Shown in pieces: positions 14,901 through 29,400 of a stretch of DNA of 64,000 bases. The notes under the pieces were generated by a model. The model saw only the letters and a list, made by a program, of their open reading frames with translations, was not told the DNA's origin and ran no database searches. The stretch is taken from contig CM077116.1 of the NCBI GenBank assembly GCA_039619475.1, forward strand, positions 149,313,088-149,377,087. Direction: 5' to 3'. The position numbers and the translations under genes were made by a program. Positions within the stretch are counted from its first letter, which is position 1; each line of letters begins with the position of its first letter. Source of the stretch: Icerya purchasi. Taxonomy: Eukaryota > Arthropoda > Insecta > Hemiptera > Monophlebidae.

Positions 14901-17900
14901 TTTTAAAAAAACTGTTACAATATTTGGAGCAACGGAAGTAACTACTTCTGTTTTAACACGTTAGAGCATAGAAAACGAAGCCACGCGGTACAGATACTGA
15001 CATCAAAAAATAATATGGAATACATGATGAAGATTTTGTTCTTTATAGATTCCGTTAATAATCTTCAAAAAAAATTATCAACAATCAAATAATAACGACG
15101 CTACGAATTTAATAGTAAAAATAAACATGTCATAAATGTAACATGACCTAAGAGCACAAAATTCTAAATTATCTAATTTAAATATCTTGGCGATTACATA
15201 ACACAAAAATAAATCCAGCAGCTGAAATTTAAAGACAATCATCTAGACATTCGCGAGTAGCATTTAAAACGCAGAATAAAACTAGAAAACAATAGAGTTA
15301 AATATTACAATGCAATTATAGACAAATTCGATCCGTATGTGCGATTATTTCCACTGTATGGATTTGAAATGTAATACCAATAAAGCTGCTAGGAGCCACT
15401 TAAAAATACGGATGTACCGCGGCAAGATGTTTACAATTCACAAGGCACAACATACAATAAATACAGAAGTGACCCAAACGAAGACAAGATAAAAATAATA
15501 GAAACAAAAACAATTAAATAACGAAAACTCAATGCTAGGATGTTCTTCAGTGAGAATAAAAATACTAACTAGTAAGGACAATAATTTTGGAAATTCGATG
15601 AAATTATAACTTATATTACTGTTTGATTTACGCAAACTATACTTAGTATTTAACCTTTGTAAGTTTTGTAAATTTCTAAAAAAAACAACTGATGTATACA
15701 TTTTTTAATGCAAAATTTGAAATATATTCTGTTTTAGAAACTTCGATAATTAGTATATATTATTACTACTAACTTCTACTTTGAGCGTAATGTAAACATA
15801 AATAATTTTCGTCATGGCCAACCGATGACGTTATAATGTTTGTGGGCGAATTGCGTTCGATTACTAATCTTGTAAACTTATACTAAAAATCGGGTTACAT
15901 TTGATTAAACTTTATTAAGTAATAATTAAAATAAATGTTAAAAAGTGAGTCTCCTTGGAGACTACTTTCTTTACTTAATATAGCCCGACAAAAAAGAACC
16001 AAAAAATTTTCATTGGAATATGAAAAAAATACAAACCAGCAAAATTTTAAAAATAAAAGAGTGATGAAGGTGAGTAACTTGAAGTATTATCAGTATTACT
16101 ATATAAAAATGTAGATCTGAATAAAAATAATAAATCTGAATCCGCCATAGCACAAGTTCACTACTAGTGGAAGTATTAAGCATGAACATTACTTCCAAAC
16201 CAATTATGAATTATAAAAAAAAACAAAAAAAAAAACGGCTGATTAACTTTAAAAATTTAATAAAAATGCACTAAAACATAAATAATTATTTCATCAAAAA
16301 TAATATATTTCAAAGTAATATACACAACATAAGGGGATATTATGATTATTCTTAAGCAACATTAACACTTACTAGAGTTGGTATCAAATTCGAATTGCAA
16401 TAATTAAAAAGCGCATTAAATACTTATGAAGTTCCAACAGTCGCTAAAAATCAGTGATTGTGTTGTTTTAATTATATAATATGCTATCTAACTACTGTAG
16501 ACATTTTTATCTGGTATCAACCCTAATAAGTATTAATGTTGCTTAAGAATAATCATAATATCCTTATATTCATTTCACTATGAAATATATCACCTTTTAT
16601 CGAGTAATTATTATTTACTATTTAGTGCATTTTTATTCAATTTGTAGTATAAATCTTAAAGTCAGTATTCGTTTTAAATCGTTTGTATTATAGACTTCTT
16701 ATCTGAATTAGTTTCCACTGATTAATCACCTAGCGATCTTCTTTTAAATAATACACAAATCCAATACTTTTTACTATATTTTCTTTTAAACTTATTATAC
16801 ATTTCTAATACATTGCCCACTGTTATTCTATCCCTTATTTTGACCGCACTATTTTCACAGTAAAGTATCGAAGAAAAAGAATCTACATTACAAAGAACTC
16901 GTTATATTATATAGATCTTTAATGTAAAATTCTTTTTTCAAATCCCAGTGCAGTACTTAGAAAATTACTGCAGAAATATTTTTTCACAGCAGTTAATCTT
17001 TAGATCTTAATAACGATTATTATTCGATCTGACTTTTAATTTACAATATAAAATTTATACGTAATACATCAATAATGTTCATGTATCCGTGCATTATGCG
17101 GATTGTATGCTGGACCACATCGTTTCGAATTGGCATATTTAATCAGTGTATGATGTGTGTTGCTTATCATTTAAAAATATTTGGCAGCTAGGAAATTGTT
17201 AAAATGAAAATTATATTAGTTGTAAGGTTTAAAAATACTGTATCGCTACCTAAGGTATCCAATTTCTTTTTTTTCATCGGAGGATCATGAAGCGACTTTA
17301 CTTCGGCTAAAGCAGACGCATTTTGCTCTTTGGTTGAAAACTTTAAAAGTAACGAATTTCCCAGTCGTGACCCAAGAAATAAAAAGTTATCCTCAAACAC
17401 ACATGTCTATAAAAAAAGAGCAAATAATTACATACAATTAATACGATTACGGTTTTTAAATAATACTAGTTTCTTATTTACCAACATAACCTTTTTTCAG
17501 AAAAAAAAAGAAAAAAAGCTATTTTAATTAAAATGTAAAATAACTTTTTAAATTCCTTTCAATAATCCAATTTAACGATTCAACGTAAATGTTCCTACTT
17601 ATATTACTGCTGAACCGCATGTAATATATTCAAATACACTATATATATATATGTATATATATATTCCAATCATAGAATTAAGAACGTCTCTTCTAATTAA
17701 TTTTCGGAAATTCCAATTTTATCTTTAACTAAACAATGAAATAAATAAAAATTAACATTTAAAATGTACACAACGTGAAAATTATAAAATATTCACTGGA
17801 TTTTTAAAGTTTTCACATTTCAAAAGTTAATTGTTACACAATATAGAAGCAATTTGGATGTATTATATACGAGAAGTTAAAAGTTTAGAGCTTTTTATTA

Positions 17901-20900
17901 CATAAAGTTAATAAGGTTTTATGTATATATAGCTCGAATAATTATCGAAATGAATAATTATTTTTTAAAATAGTCACTGTGTAAATTTTATATTAAGCTC
18001 TGGTACATCAATTTTGATAACAACAGCAATATATCACATAAACAAACAACTGCTGGTTTAAAAAATAAAAGGTGAATAACATGCAGTAACTCTTTCGATA
18101 GCCATGAAATTATTGCATAATGACGGTTTATTTTATCGTGTCAGTTAGCGACAACTCATATAAGAACATAATTTAATTTCAGATTAAATTCTATCCCTAT
18201 CATATCAAAATCGTATTTCTTTATCGGGTCCTTTGCCCCAATAGCAATATTAAATATATTTGTAAATATTCCAACAAATTGTTTAATTTTCGCAATATAA
18301 GTTTTATTAATAAATCACAAAACACAATTAATTAATTAATAATATAAAACTTAGTGATTATTTCAGTTTAAAAAAAAACATCATCATAGCATCTAATTAG
18401 ATACTGGATCAATCGTATGTTTAAGTTAGTCCAGCTGATTGTGCTCCGTGAATAAAGTTTCTTCTTAAAGTTCTTTTACGGTGGTTGAATGTGTGTTTAT
18501 TCTTGTTTTAAAGATCTTGAAGTCTTCTTTACGATTTTGAAAAAAGAATTTTAAACCATTCATCGGCTGAGGAATTATAAAGCGTAAAAATTTCGTAAAT
18601 TAGACCGATCGGTAAGATTGTTAAATTTTACCTTCTCTCGTTATCTATTTCGTTATCAGCGAAGTTGATGAGCGAAATACGCACACGCATCTCGCGAGTT
18701 TAGGCGATCAGTGTAGCCGTTTGTATTATCGGAAATTATCGGCATTTCGGAATACTGGCTTATACACACCGTTATCATTAGCGTAATTTTATTGATACCG
18801 CAGTTGTTTGTGCAATCCGCCGTCTGATTGTACAACAGATCGCAGAGATAACGCCATTTTACTTAGTAATTATATGTTATAAATACACTCACATTTATAA
18901 CCGAAATAATGCGTATATAATGTTGAGATGCTTAAATTTAAATTGGTCATTTCGCTAAATTGAATTTGATCATCTGCCTTTAAATGTCGCAACTTACTGC
19001 AGTATTAGACGAAATTAAAATTAAATTAGACTCTATCGACAGTCTCGCAAATATTTCCCATAATAAAAAAGAAACTAAGGAAGAAATTCCTAAGTTAACT
19101 AAAAATATTTATACCGTCATTAAACAACAGTTTGAAGTTATTAAAAATCAAAATGAAGCCGCTTTAAATGAATATTCTTTCTTATCAAACAAAATTGCTA
19201 ACCTAAAACAGGAAATAGTAATTTTAAAAAATGCATCACCAGGTACGAATCTCATTGATAATAAATTGAGAAACACTAACGCTGTGCCCACAGCATTAAA
19301 CAAAAATAATACGGTTACTGGTTTGTTGGCTAGTAACGCGGTACCTACAAATATAGTTCAAGAGTCACAGGAATATGCGAATGCAGTCAAGACTCCACGC
19401 ATACCACCAATATATGTTTGTAATCTTCCAAATATCAGTGTTTTGATAAAATTGTTCACTGACGATGCAGAAAATGATGTGTCGCTTCAAAATCTTACTA
19501 ACGGAGATGTTAAAATTAACTGTGCGAACTCTGATTCATACAGAACTACTATCGAAAAGCTGAAAGCGGCAAGTCTGAGCTCCACACATGAACTATACGG
19601 GGTGGAATATCATTCTTATCAATGCAAAGATGCCAAACCATACAGAGTTGTTATTCGAGGCTTACATCACACCACTGCAGTTGACGACATTAAAACTGCA
19701 TTGCATAAAGTTGGGCACATTGCAAAAGATGTATCCAATATAACCATAACGAGAAAAGTCGCAAATCAAAATTCGTCAGGTGGTACTGCCGTCAACTACG
19801 AAATCAAGAAAATCCCATTACCTTTGTTTTATATAAATCTGGAAGCCAAAGTTAATAATAAGGATATCTTCAAATTGTCGCATCTGCTTCATTGCAGAGT
19901 AACAGTTGAAGCATGCCGCAAGAAGAATGATATTCCGCAATGCAAACGCTGCCAGGCTTTTGATCACACAGCTAAATATTGTGCTAGGCAGCCAAAGTGT
20001 GTTAAATGCAGCGGAAATCATCTAATTATGAATTGCAACAATGAAAAGTCAGATCCTTGTAAATGTGTGAATTGCGGAGGTAATCACACAGCAAGTTGGA
20101 AGGGTTGTCCAATATATAAAGCAAAACTATCAGCTATAAACCAAAAAACCACAGCAGTACAACGTATCCAACAGACGGTAGAAACAGTATCATCACCATC
20201 ACCTGCTCCAGTAACTGATGATAAGTCAAGCACTACAGCTCCTACAAATACGGGTTTAATAATCCCCTCTGGTGTTAAATCTAAACGCAAGCGTGGTCGG
20301 AATAGCAAAAACAATAAAAATGATAATTCTGCAGCGGCATCCGCCAGCCAGTCTTCAACACAGCAGCCAAATATCATTGATATTTGGAAATTACTTCAAT
20401 CAATGAATGCAAGAATTTACAGCTTCGAAAGTAAAATTAAACAACAGAAGCGACATCAGTCTGGGAATCAGCAATGACAGAATCATCTCTACGAATAATC
20501 ACCTGGAATGCCGATGGGCTGCTCAGGCGTAAAAATGAACTTGAAGTTTATCTCAATTATAATAATATCGATATTGCATTGATATCGGAGACACATCTTA
20601 AATATGGCGACAAAGTTAAGTTACATAATTACACGTTGTACCACACGCCATATCCTGATGGTGGCGGGTGGCGTGGTTCAGGAATTATTATTCGAAATAA
20701 CATCAAGCACTATCAAGGTGCCCCAATCCAACAGAATAACATGCAGGTGACTATTATTACTGTGTTTCGTAATAGCTGTGAAATTAGCCTGGCTGCTGCC
20801 TACTTTCCGCCAAGTAAACCCGGTCTAAAAATCGCGACAGAAGATTGTATTCAGTTGTTCCAGCAGCTTGGAAATCGATTTATCTTGGGCGGAGATTATA

Positions 20901-23900
20901 ACGCGAAACATACATTCTGGGGATCACGAGTAAGCTTAACTCGTGGAAGAAACCTGTTGAAGGCAATTAATGCTGCAGGCTGTTTTAGTCTATCCGGTGC
21001 AAGTCCCACTTACTGGCCGTCTAATCCCGATTGTATTCCTGATTTGCTTGATTTCTATATCTGCAAAGGCATCGCACCTAACTACTTGGAAGTAACTAAT
21101 CACACTGATTTATCTTCAGATCATATTCCAGTGTGGCTCACTCTGAGCGATACTGTGATTAAAAAGCAGCCAAAAGCTGCATTAACGAATAAGCACACAA
21201 ATTGGGACTGTTTTCGTAAAAATATTGATACATATATTAATCTCAAAGTAAAACTTAAAACATCCTTGGATTTGGAAATCCAATGCCAACAGTTCCTTGA
21301 AGCTGTAAGGGGAGCAGCTGTGAAGGCTACTCCTACTCCTACAATATGTACGCGTCAAAGAATATGTTATCCTGTTGCAATTAGGCAACTTTTAAAAGAT
21401 AGACGTGTTGCGAGGCGGATATGGCACAATTCTCATAATCCTGTTGATAAAAATATATTTAATCAACTTAGTAATAAGCTAAATAGAATCATCAAAAATA
21501 TCAAGCAAAAATCAATGGAAGATTATCTGGAAAATCTTAGTGTAGAAGCAGACAAAGATTATTCTTTGTGGAAAGCAACCCGTCGGCTCCAAAGACCAGT
21601 TAAACGTATTCCTCCTCTTAAGGATAAATCTGGGAACTGGATAAGAAAGGAGGATGAGAAAGCTGAGCTATTTGCTAGATATCTCTACGAAACATTTATG
21701 CCACATAATATTAGGAGTAATATCACGCCACAAATAACATTGCTACCTGAGCAACAGATTAAGTTTTGCTCGCCTTATGAAGTAGCAGTACAAATCGACA
21801 CAAACATCAATCCCAATAAATCGCCTGGTATTGATGGAATTTCTCCCAAAGTGCTATGCGAACTCTCCCGTAAAGGAATAGTTCTTTTAACCTATTTGTT
21901 TAACGCTTGCTTTCGTCTCCGGCATATACCAGAATGCTTCAAGACTGCACAAATAATTATGATAAAGAAACCAAATAAACCGGACGAGGAAGTGGAGTCA
22001 TACAGGCCCATTTCTCTACTGCCTTCAATTTCAAAATTATTTGAAAAATTATTACTGAAGAGAATTCAGCAGTTCACAGAAGTCAAGCTACCGAATGAAC
22101 AGTTTGGCTTCCGATGTAATCATTCCACTACACAACAGATACATCGTGTGTGGTCAGTAATTAGTAACGCCCTTGAGGAAAAAAAATACTGCTCAGTAGT
22201 ATTTCTAGATGTCGCCCAGGCATTCGATCGGGTATGGCATGAAGGATTAATGTCTAAACTTAGTAGTTGCTTACCAGCTAATTACGTCTGGCTGCTACGA
22301 TCGTACCTGTCCGGTAGGAAGTTCCGCGTTTCCCACGAGGAAGAAAAATCCAGCTTCTACGACATACAAGCCGGGGTGCCTCAGGGTAGTGTTCTCGGTC
22401 CCTTGCTTTACCTTATGTTCACTGCTGATGTTCCAAAAATTGAAGGTACTACGCTTGCTATGTTCGCCGATGATACCGCAATTCTTGCTGTCGCTAACAC
22501 ACAAGTAGAGGCCAATTGTATACTACAAGACGCGCTTGACAAGACGGTCTTGTGGATGCAGAATTGGAAAATCAAGTTAAACGAGGCAAAATCAGTTCAT
22601 GTCACCTACGGAATGCGTCCGATTGACACACATCAGGGTGTTTACATCAATGGTAAACAGATACCAACATCCGCCTCAGCTAAATATCTAGGCATGCACC
22701 TAGACACAAGGTTAACCTGGAAGTCCCATATTACGGCCAAGGCCGATCAAATTAGTGCCAGAATTCGCCAACTTTATTGGCTATTAGGACATAACTCGAA
22801 GTTAAGTCTGTATCATAAAAGGCTGATTTACCTTACTATGATAAAACCGATTTGGACCTACGGTTCGGAACTCTGGGGATGTGCTGCAACTTCAAATCGT
22901 GCAATCATCCAGAGAGCACAGAACAAAGTTGTACGCTTGATCACAAGAGCTAGGTGGTTCCAGCGTAACGATGATTTACATCGGGATCTGCAGTTGAAGA
23001 ATGTGGATGAAACAATTCGCGATTCTGCATTTCGGCATCAACAGCGTCTAGTAGCTCATGTAAATATAGAAGCACAAAAATTGCTGATTACGAGAACTCG
23101 CAGGCTGCAGCGGCTTAAACCGCATGATCTACTGCATTTGTAAACTATATATATCATGTACTAGTAGGGCATACCACTGGGCTATGCTTCTACATTATTA
23201 TGTTTCTTTTCGTATTTAAATAATGTCTCTATAATTATTACTTATTTAAGATCCTTATTTTCTTAAGATTGTAATATAAAATAAAATAAAAAAAAAAAAA
23301 AAAATAGCATCTAATTAAATTGAAAATAATAATAAAATACAAACAATGATAATAAGTTGTTATTTTAAATAACAGTCGACATGAGAATAATGATTAACAT
23401 ATTATAAATAGTAAATACATAAATGATAATAATAAGTTAAACAATAAATAACTATATAAGAAAAATAAAATAAATAAGTACAATGTAATTCTAAATATTA
23501 AATAATAGGAACAATAAATATATAAAATAAATGCAGTGTGTAATTTTAAATTAATAGATTTTGATTAGGTGTACATTTATTAACTTATATCTTTATATTT
23601 ATTAATATAATAGCTTTCCACAAAGGTTAAAATTTTCCCATTTTTAATTATTTGAATTATTTTGAAATCTTTATCTCTATTATTGTTATTATGTTTATCT
23701 ATAATTAAAAATACTCAACAAATTTATATTTTTCAATACACTCATCCATGTGGGGGTATATATGCTCTCTACATTTTATTAAAAATTATCTTTTAGTTTT
23801 ACCTACAAAAATTCTTTGGCGAGTATTGCAAATTAATTTGTATATTCTGGGATTGTTGTATATTTATCAATATTATTTGTAACCGTCAAATTTTTAATTT

Positions 23901-26416
23901 TTATTAATTTATTATGTAACGGATTATTAGTATTATATATTTTAATATTAGTTTTATTGAATGATTTTGTTATTCTGTACAAGGATATATGTATATGTGT
24001 AAATTAGCACTAGATGTTTTATTTTTATTTGCCTAAACAATATTTTCATTTCTACTATTTTTGCATTTTATATTTTTATTATATTTTATATTGACAAAAT
24101 TTTCGTTGTAATTATTATTGAAAGATGTTTTAACAAGTTTATTTCGTCATTTTATTTTGTTTTGTCATCGGTGTTTTTTGCATTTAATTTTTTAAGGCTA
24201 TATGGATGATTTGATAAATTATTAATGACCATATTTGTTTGTGTATTTTCCCAATACGTATTATATAATTTACTATTATTTGAAATGGTTGTATTTAAAT
24301 TTAAATAATTTATTATATTTTAATTTTTTAATTACATTTAATAAAACATATACTTACACAAGTTGTTAAAACACTGGCTGCAGCCTTTTCAAAATGGAAG
24401 CTACGTACACTACGCATATTGTCAACAAAAAGAGTCATGACATACAATTCTCCGTTTCTTAGCGATATGACTAGCTTATCGTTAGTCAAAAAGCTTGACT
24501 GAGCACCGTCTAAAGTAATTTTTATACCTTCTTGTCGTTCTGAAAACATACATACGTTCAAAATTGTATTTTTTTATTTAATAAAATAATCGTAGTAAAA
24601 AAACTTTTATTAAACAAATAAATATACATAAGTTTTAATACAGTTGGAAAAGAGTTTTTCTGCTCATAATATTAAATTTTTAGTTTTATACCTGACCAAA
24701 AAAGCAATAATAAAATTAAGGAAAAATAAAAAGAACGTTTTTTAAAACTGTTACATTTTTTATTAACATTGTCCTTTTATATTTTATTTATTTTTTTTTT
24801 GTTGGGGGAAGAAAGAGAATATAAAAAAATTTGGTCGTATAGAAAGTACGCAGTTACTAACTAATAGTTGCAGTAGTTTAATTCGGAAAAAGTTCACAAT
24901 TAAATATGTGGATGGATTGAATATGGCTGATTTTCATAATTTGGCTTTTTATTTTTTTTTCTACTTAAATTTATACTTGCACACAAATTAACAACTAGCC
25001 GGAAAAAAAAATAAAAAAAGTAATAACAATATAGATTTAAAACAAAATAATGGTTAAAAAATAAATAAATAGAAAAATAAAAACCTCTACAACAAAAACA
25101 CTAATTCTCGGTTTCTTTCATTTCCTTTAACAACATAGTTCACAGATGCAATACGTTTAGGTAGGATTATTAGTTTTCTTTATTATTTCGCAGATTTCAT
25201 GAAAATGGACGTCCCCAACGCATATTTTAATTTAAGAAAAAGTAAATATAATATATAACCAAATCTAATAAATAATAAGAACGGTGTAAAGTGATGTATA
25301 TTTATTAATCAAGTACTAGTATGGAGTAGAAAGCAAGACATAGATCTCTTCCTTCTTGCCATTATTAAAACTTAAGAGGTAATACCACTCTAGAATTTTG
25401 AAGAAATCGTTTTTTTTTTGTTTTTTTTGGCTTAAACTATACTTTAGGGTCATAAAAATAATATACAATTGATCCTATAGTGGGAAAAAAAATTTAAAAA
25501 CTTTAATTCTCGATTTTGCCGCAGCGCTCCGGAGCGCGCATTCAGCGCATTACAGTCCACTCGGATTTATTGCTTTCCTACTGCTTTTGCTTTTCGAAAT
25601 AATAAGCGGCTCTACTACGGTTATAGAACAAAAGATCTTTCGGGTTCTTTAGGAGTTCACCAGGAAGCGGTAATACTGTAATACACGTGTATGTGAGCCA
25701 ACTCAGTTGGAAAACCATGCGGTGCCCACGCTTCATTTTGCTTTTTCCGTTGACTTGTTTTGTACGTTGTTTTAAAGTTAAAAATATAAACAATATGAAT
25801 GATTCAACATCAGTGCTCCGACTTAAAGAGAACGAACATTTCAAAGCGGCGACCGTTGAATCATTATGAACTCGAAAAATCAACCGTCGCGGACGTTGGC
25901 ACGTCGGCTAGAAAATTATCAGACATTCATCCGAATGACTTTGAAGTAGATAAAGGCTTTGGCTATCGAATTTTTAATTTTTTAGCAGTCTTCTCCGCTA
26001 TATCGCAAGCTGCTTTGTGTAGAAAATGTCAATCTGACGTAACATTCGCCGAATCTAGAAAGCGAGGGCTCGGTTTCAAAATTATTATTTCTTGTCAAAA
26101 GTGTAATAAGATTACCATTCCTACTTCTCCATTTATTGAAAAAGGATACGACATTAATTGCAAAATCGTACTTGCTTGCGGCTACTGGGAGTAAGATGAA
26201 ATGGAATAACAAAATATGGATCTCCCGCGGGCAATATTTCAATCATTTTATGATAAAATTGTACGAAGAATCGCTACTGGAGCCGAGGCCGTTTGTCAGC
26301 TGAGCATGAAAACTTCAGTTCAAGGAGAAAAGGAAAAAAGTGATGAAAAAAATAAAACTATCTATGAGTTATGAGTGTCTGCGGAAGTGTATAATATATT
26401 CCCCGTTCACATTGCA

Positions 26417-26467
<51 letters not shown>

Positions 26468-29400
26468 CAGGAAGTTATTATAGAAAAATATTAGAGAACA
26501 ACTTTTTGTTAATTTTACTTTTAAAAAAATCGTTCTTCAAATAAACTTTTTACTCAAGTCCCAAATTTTAAACCTAATAACCGATCTTTTTGCGATAATC
26601 AATGTCATAATAATCAATTTTCACTTATTATAACATAATATAAATAAATAGGTGAGTGAATAAATAGATATTCACTAAATGTAATATATTAAACGTTTTG
26701 TTAAACCCATACTTAGTGGAAAACTTGTTGTCTGTTCGGCGAGACTATTTAATGACACTCCGTATGGCGGAACACTCTGATTAATATAAATCATACTGTT
26801 AACGGCAAATATTAACGCTCCTCCAATCGGTCGATTGACCGATTTTACGTGCAGGCAATCGAACGGTAAATTTGATAATGACCATATCACAGGATGAACT
26901 TTTTGTTGAATATTTAACGAAATGGTAACCATACAGCAAGTATCACGTCGAACAGCCAATCGCCTGAATAATAACAACGATTCATTCGTGTTTTCATAGT
27001 TAATTGTTAGTAATGAAAATTTAAATACATATTAAAACCAATTTTACGATTATCGAGATAAACGTATTTCACTTATCCAATGCAGAAAACAACTACGTAA
27101 AATAAAATTTTCTCATCGATCTGTACACAATAGCAAGCTAATCTTTGCATTAATTAATGGAAGTTAATGGGACCTTAAACAAGGCGGTCAAATTTATTTC
27201 TTTAAAAATTGACCTAATAAGTATAAAGTCTTCTTATGTAGTAATTTATAAGTTCTATTCTTCTACCCTTGTTCGATACAAAATGATTAATCACCTTTTC
27301 ATTATAATCTGTTATATTTCGTATGAAGAATATGCACAGCCGATCTTGTTCCATAAAATTTCTTTAAAAAATCATATACGTTTTTTTAAAAAATTAAAAA
27401 GTCATTGTTCACTTTCCTTCGCAGTCGAAATTGAATCAACTAAGTCATACGTAGAATTTAAAAAATTTAATATTTTATTGTCCTATTCATCGAAGTTCAT
27501 GTAATTGTCATTATCAGCTTGTGACGACCAACATTTTTAAAATTGAGACATTCCTAGACGTTAATTAATTATTCTTTTTTAATTCTAAAATCTTTCGTAC
27601 CACACTTATTTTTAAACTAATCTTTAAAAGAACTCTTCAATATTTAATCTATTACATAAAAATAAAGTAAATAATCAAAACATAGTCACAATAGCCACAT
27701 ATATAATACAACAAATTGCACAGATAAAAACAAACGGAATTATTATATAAATCCGCGTAATTAGTCATGTCATATTAATATTACATGGTGAGGAGGACAT
27801 CGACCCCAAAGCAAGTTTATGAGGAATGCTGTTAACTCCAAATTCATTATTATTACGTATGCACTACTTCGCCTATGGTATTACTTTATAATATAAACAT
27901 TAAAACATTCGTTTCCGTAAGAACTACAAAGGACAGATTCGAATATTGAACAAAACGTGTATGTCCACAAGCACTAAAAATGCTTAATTCTTTGCGTTTC
28001 TGCTTTTACAACCTTTTTAATTTAATATTTTAGCTTAGTACTTTGATCCTTCAATATTTATTAATAATTAAAATTCTTTTTAATTTCATTAATCTGAAAT
28101 ATAAATATATTTCAAATTTCAGTGGTTACCCAGAGGTCACTGACCTGAAACGACTCCAGACAGAAACCGACACGGACATTAACTATATTAATGTAAATGC
28201 AAAAGGACGAAAAAGCATAAAAAAACAATATAATAAAGATTATAACATTATATTATCTTCACCGTACGTATTTTAAAATTTTAATATTGTACTATAATTT
28301 TCATTAGAAAATTCTGAATTTCTCTTTATAAAAAAAATAAATGATTGCGCGTAAAAAATTCAACAATTTGCTTTGAATCAATGCCTACAGTTAACGCATC
28401 CAAAAATTTAAAAAAAAAAAAATTAACGATATTATAGAAGTAAAAATTTTATATATACTACAATATCCGAGTACATTTTAATTCCCTTTTTTCCCCTACA
28501 ACTTAAAAGTACATGGAACAAAACAATTTTTAAATTAGAGAAGATTTTAGGAGAAACTGTATAAATAGTATATAATGTTAATTATACGTACCCAACAAAT
28601 GTTTTCACGGGTTCGTATAAAATTAACAGTGTAGGCTCATAGTAACCATATAAAAATTGCATATCGATCACATTATCAATTTTATGTTCAATATTTCGTA
28701 GGACTATCGTGTATGACGGAAGAACTTGATTACAACCAATATTAATTTCACCGGATTCCGAAGTATTGATTTCACAGTCTTCCAGTAAAGTATCAACTCG
28801 AAACGGTAATATAACTAATCTTCGTCCGTATACCAACATTGCTGCACACCGATTTTCAGGATCTACTCTAACAATTGGAATTTCATGATTGGTTACCCAG
28901 CCATCCTGTAAAGATTAAGTCAGTCTAGTAAAATAAATATCCTATTTGCGGTATAAAATTAAAAATTCAACTATAATTTATCTTCTTACTTGCATTTCCA
29001 CCTCTTCAAAATAATGTAACGATAACGTTTGTAAATCGTGAGTCTCCAGATTATATTCTACAAGACTTAGTTTTGCATCCTTGAAACTTAATAATAGAGC
29101 ATCCCGCGATGAATCAGCTAAACTAACTGTCTGCATTGACATGATATTTCCAAATAACGTATACTGAGCAACGCATTCCAATTTCATCTTTGGAGGATTA
29201 TTTTCTATAACACACAGTAATACTACTCTATGAAATTCGATTAGGGTATAATACATAAGAATTGTATTTTTAATTTCTACAATTAAATATACAGTTTGCT
29301 GTCGTAATTGTAAACGTATCAAATATAAATAATAAAATGTGAATGAATTAAATCTGTCGTATTATAATTTAGTAAAATTTTACTAAATACTAAGATTTTT

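Larger units (their letters stand above)
18400..23303 (+). mobile_element. Full-length jockey-type LINE, apparently intact
   Basis: A 4.9-kb element with a 5' UTR (18400-18983), ORF1 gag-like protein, ORF2 endonuclease-RT, short 3' UTR (23144-23280) and an A-rich tail (23281-23303), flanked by 14-bp direct repeats. Both frames are open over their full length and overlap by ATGA. ORF2 ends soon after the RT and thumb-like region, with no RNase H, as in the Jockey clade. It sits in CPSF1 intron 5 in the opposite orientation to CPSF1. Perfect flanking repeats and open frames point to recent insertion. Confidence 0.92.

Noticed and set aside
20084..20377. 97-codon minus-strand frame inside jockey ORF1
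   Set aside because: Antisense shadow of a real coding region.
26421..26464. Regularly spaced repeats that might suggest an array
   Set aside because: Pure TA microsatellite; there is no spacer-repeat pattern anywhere, and the genome is eukaryotic, so no CRISPR.
27157..27504. 115-codon plus-strand frame in CPSF1 intron 3
   Set aside because: Lys/Ile/Phe/Ser-rich random-looking product without domain; intronic.
29205..29290. Longer CPSF1 exon 2 using an acceptor at about 29278
   Set aside because: Also in frame, but would add about 20 residues with no counterpart in CPSF1 proteins; the acceptor at 29205-29206 fits the family.
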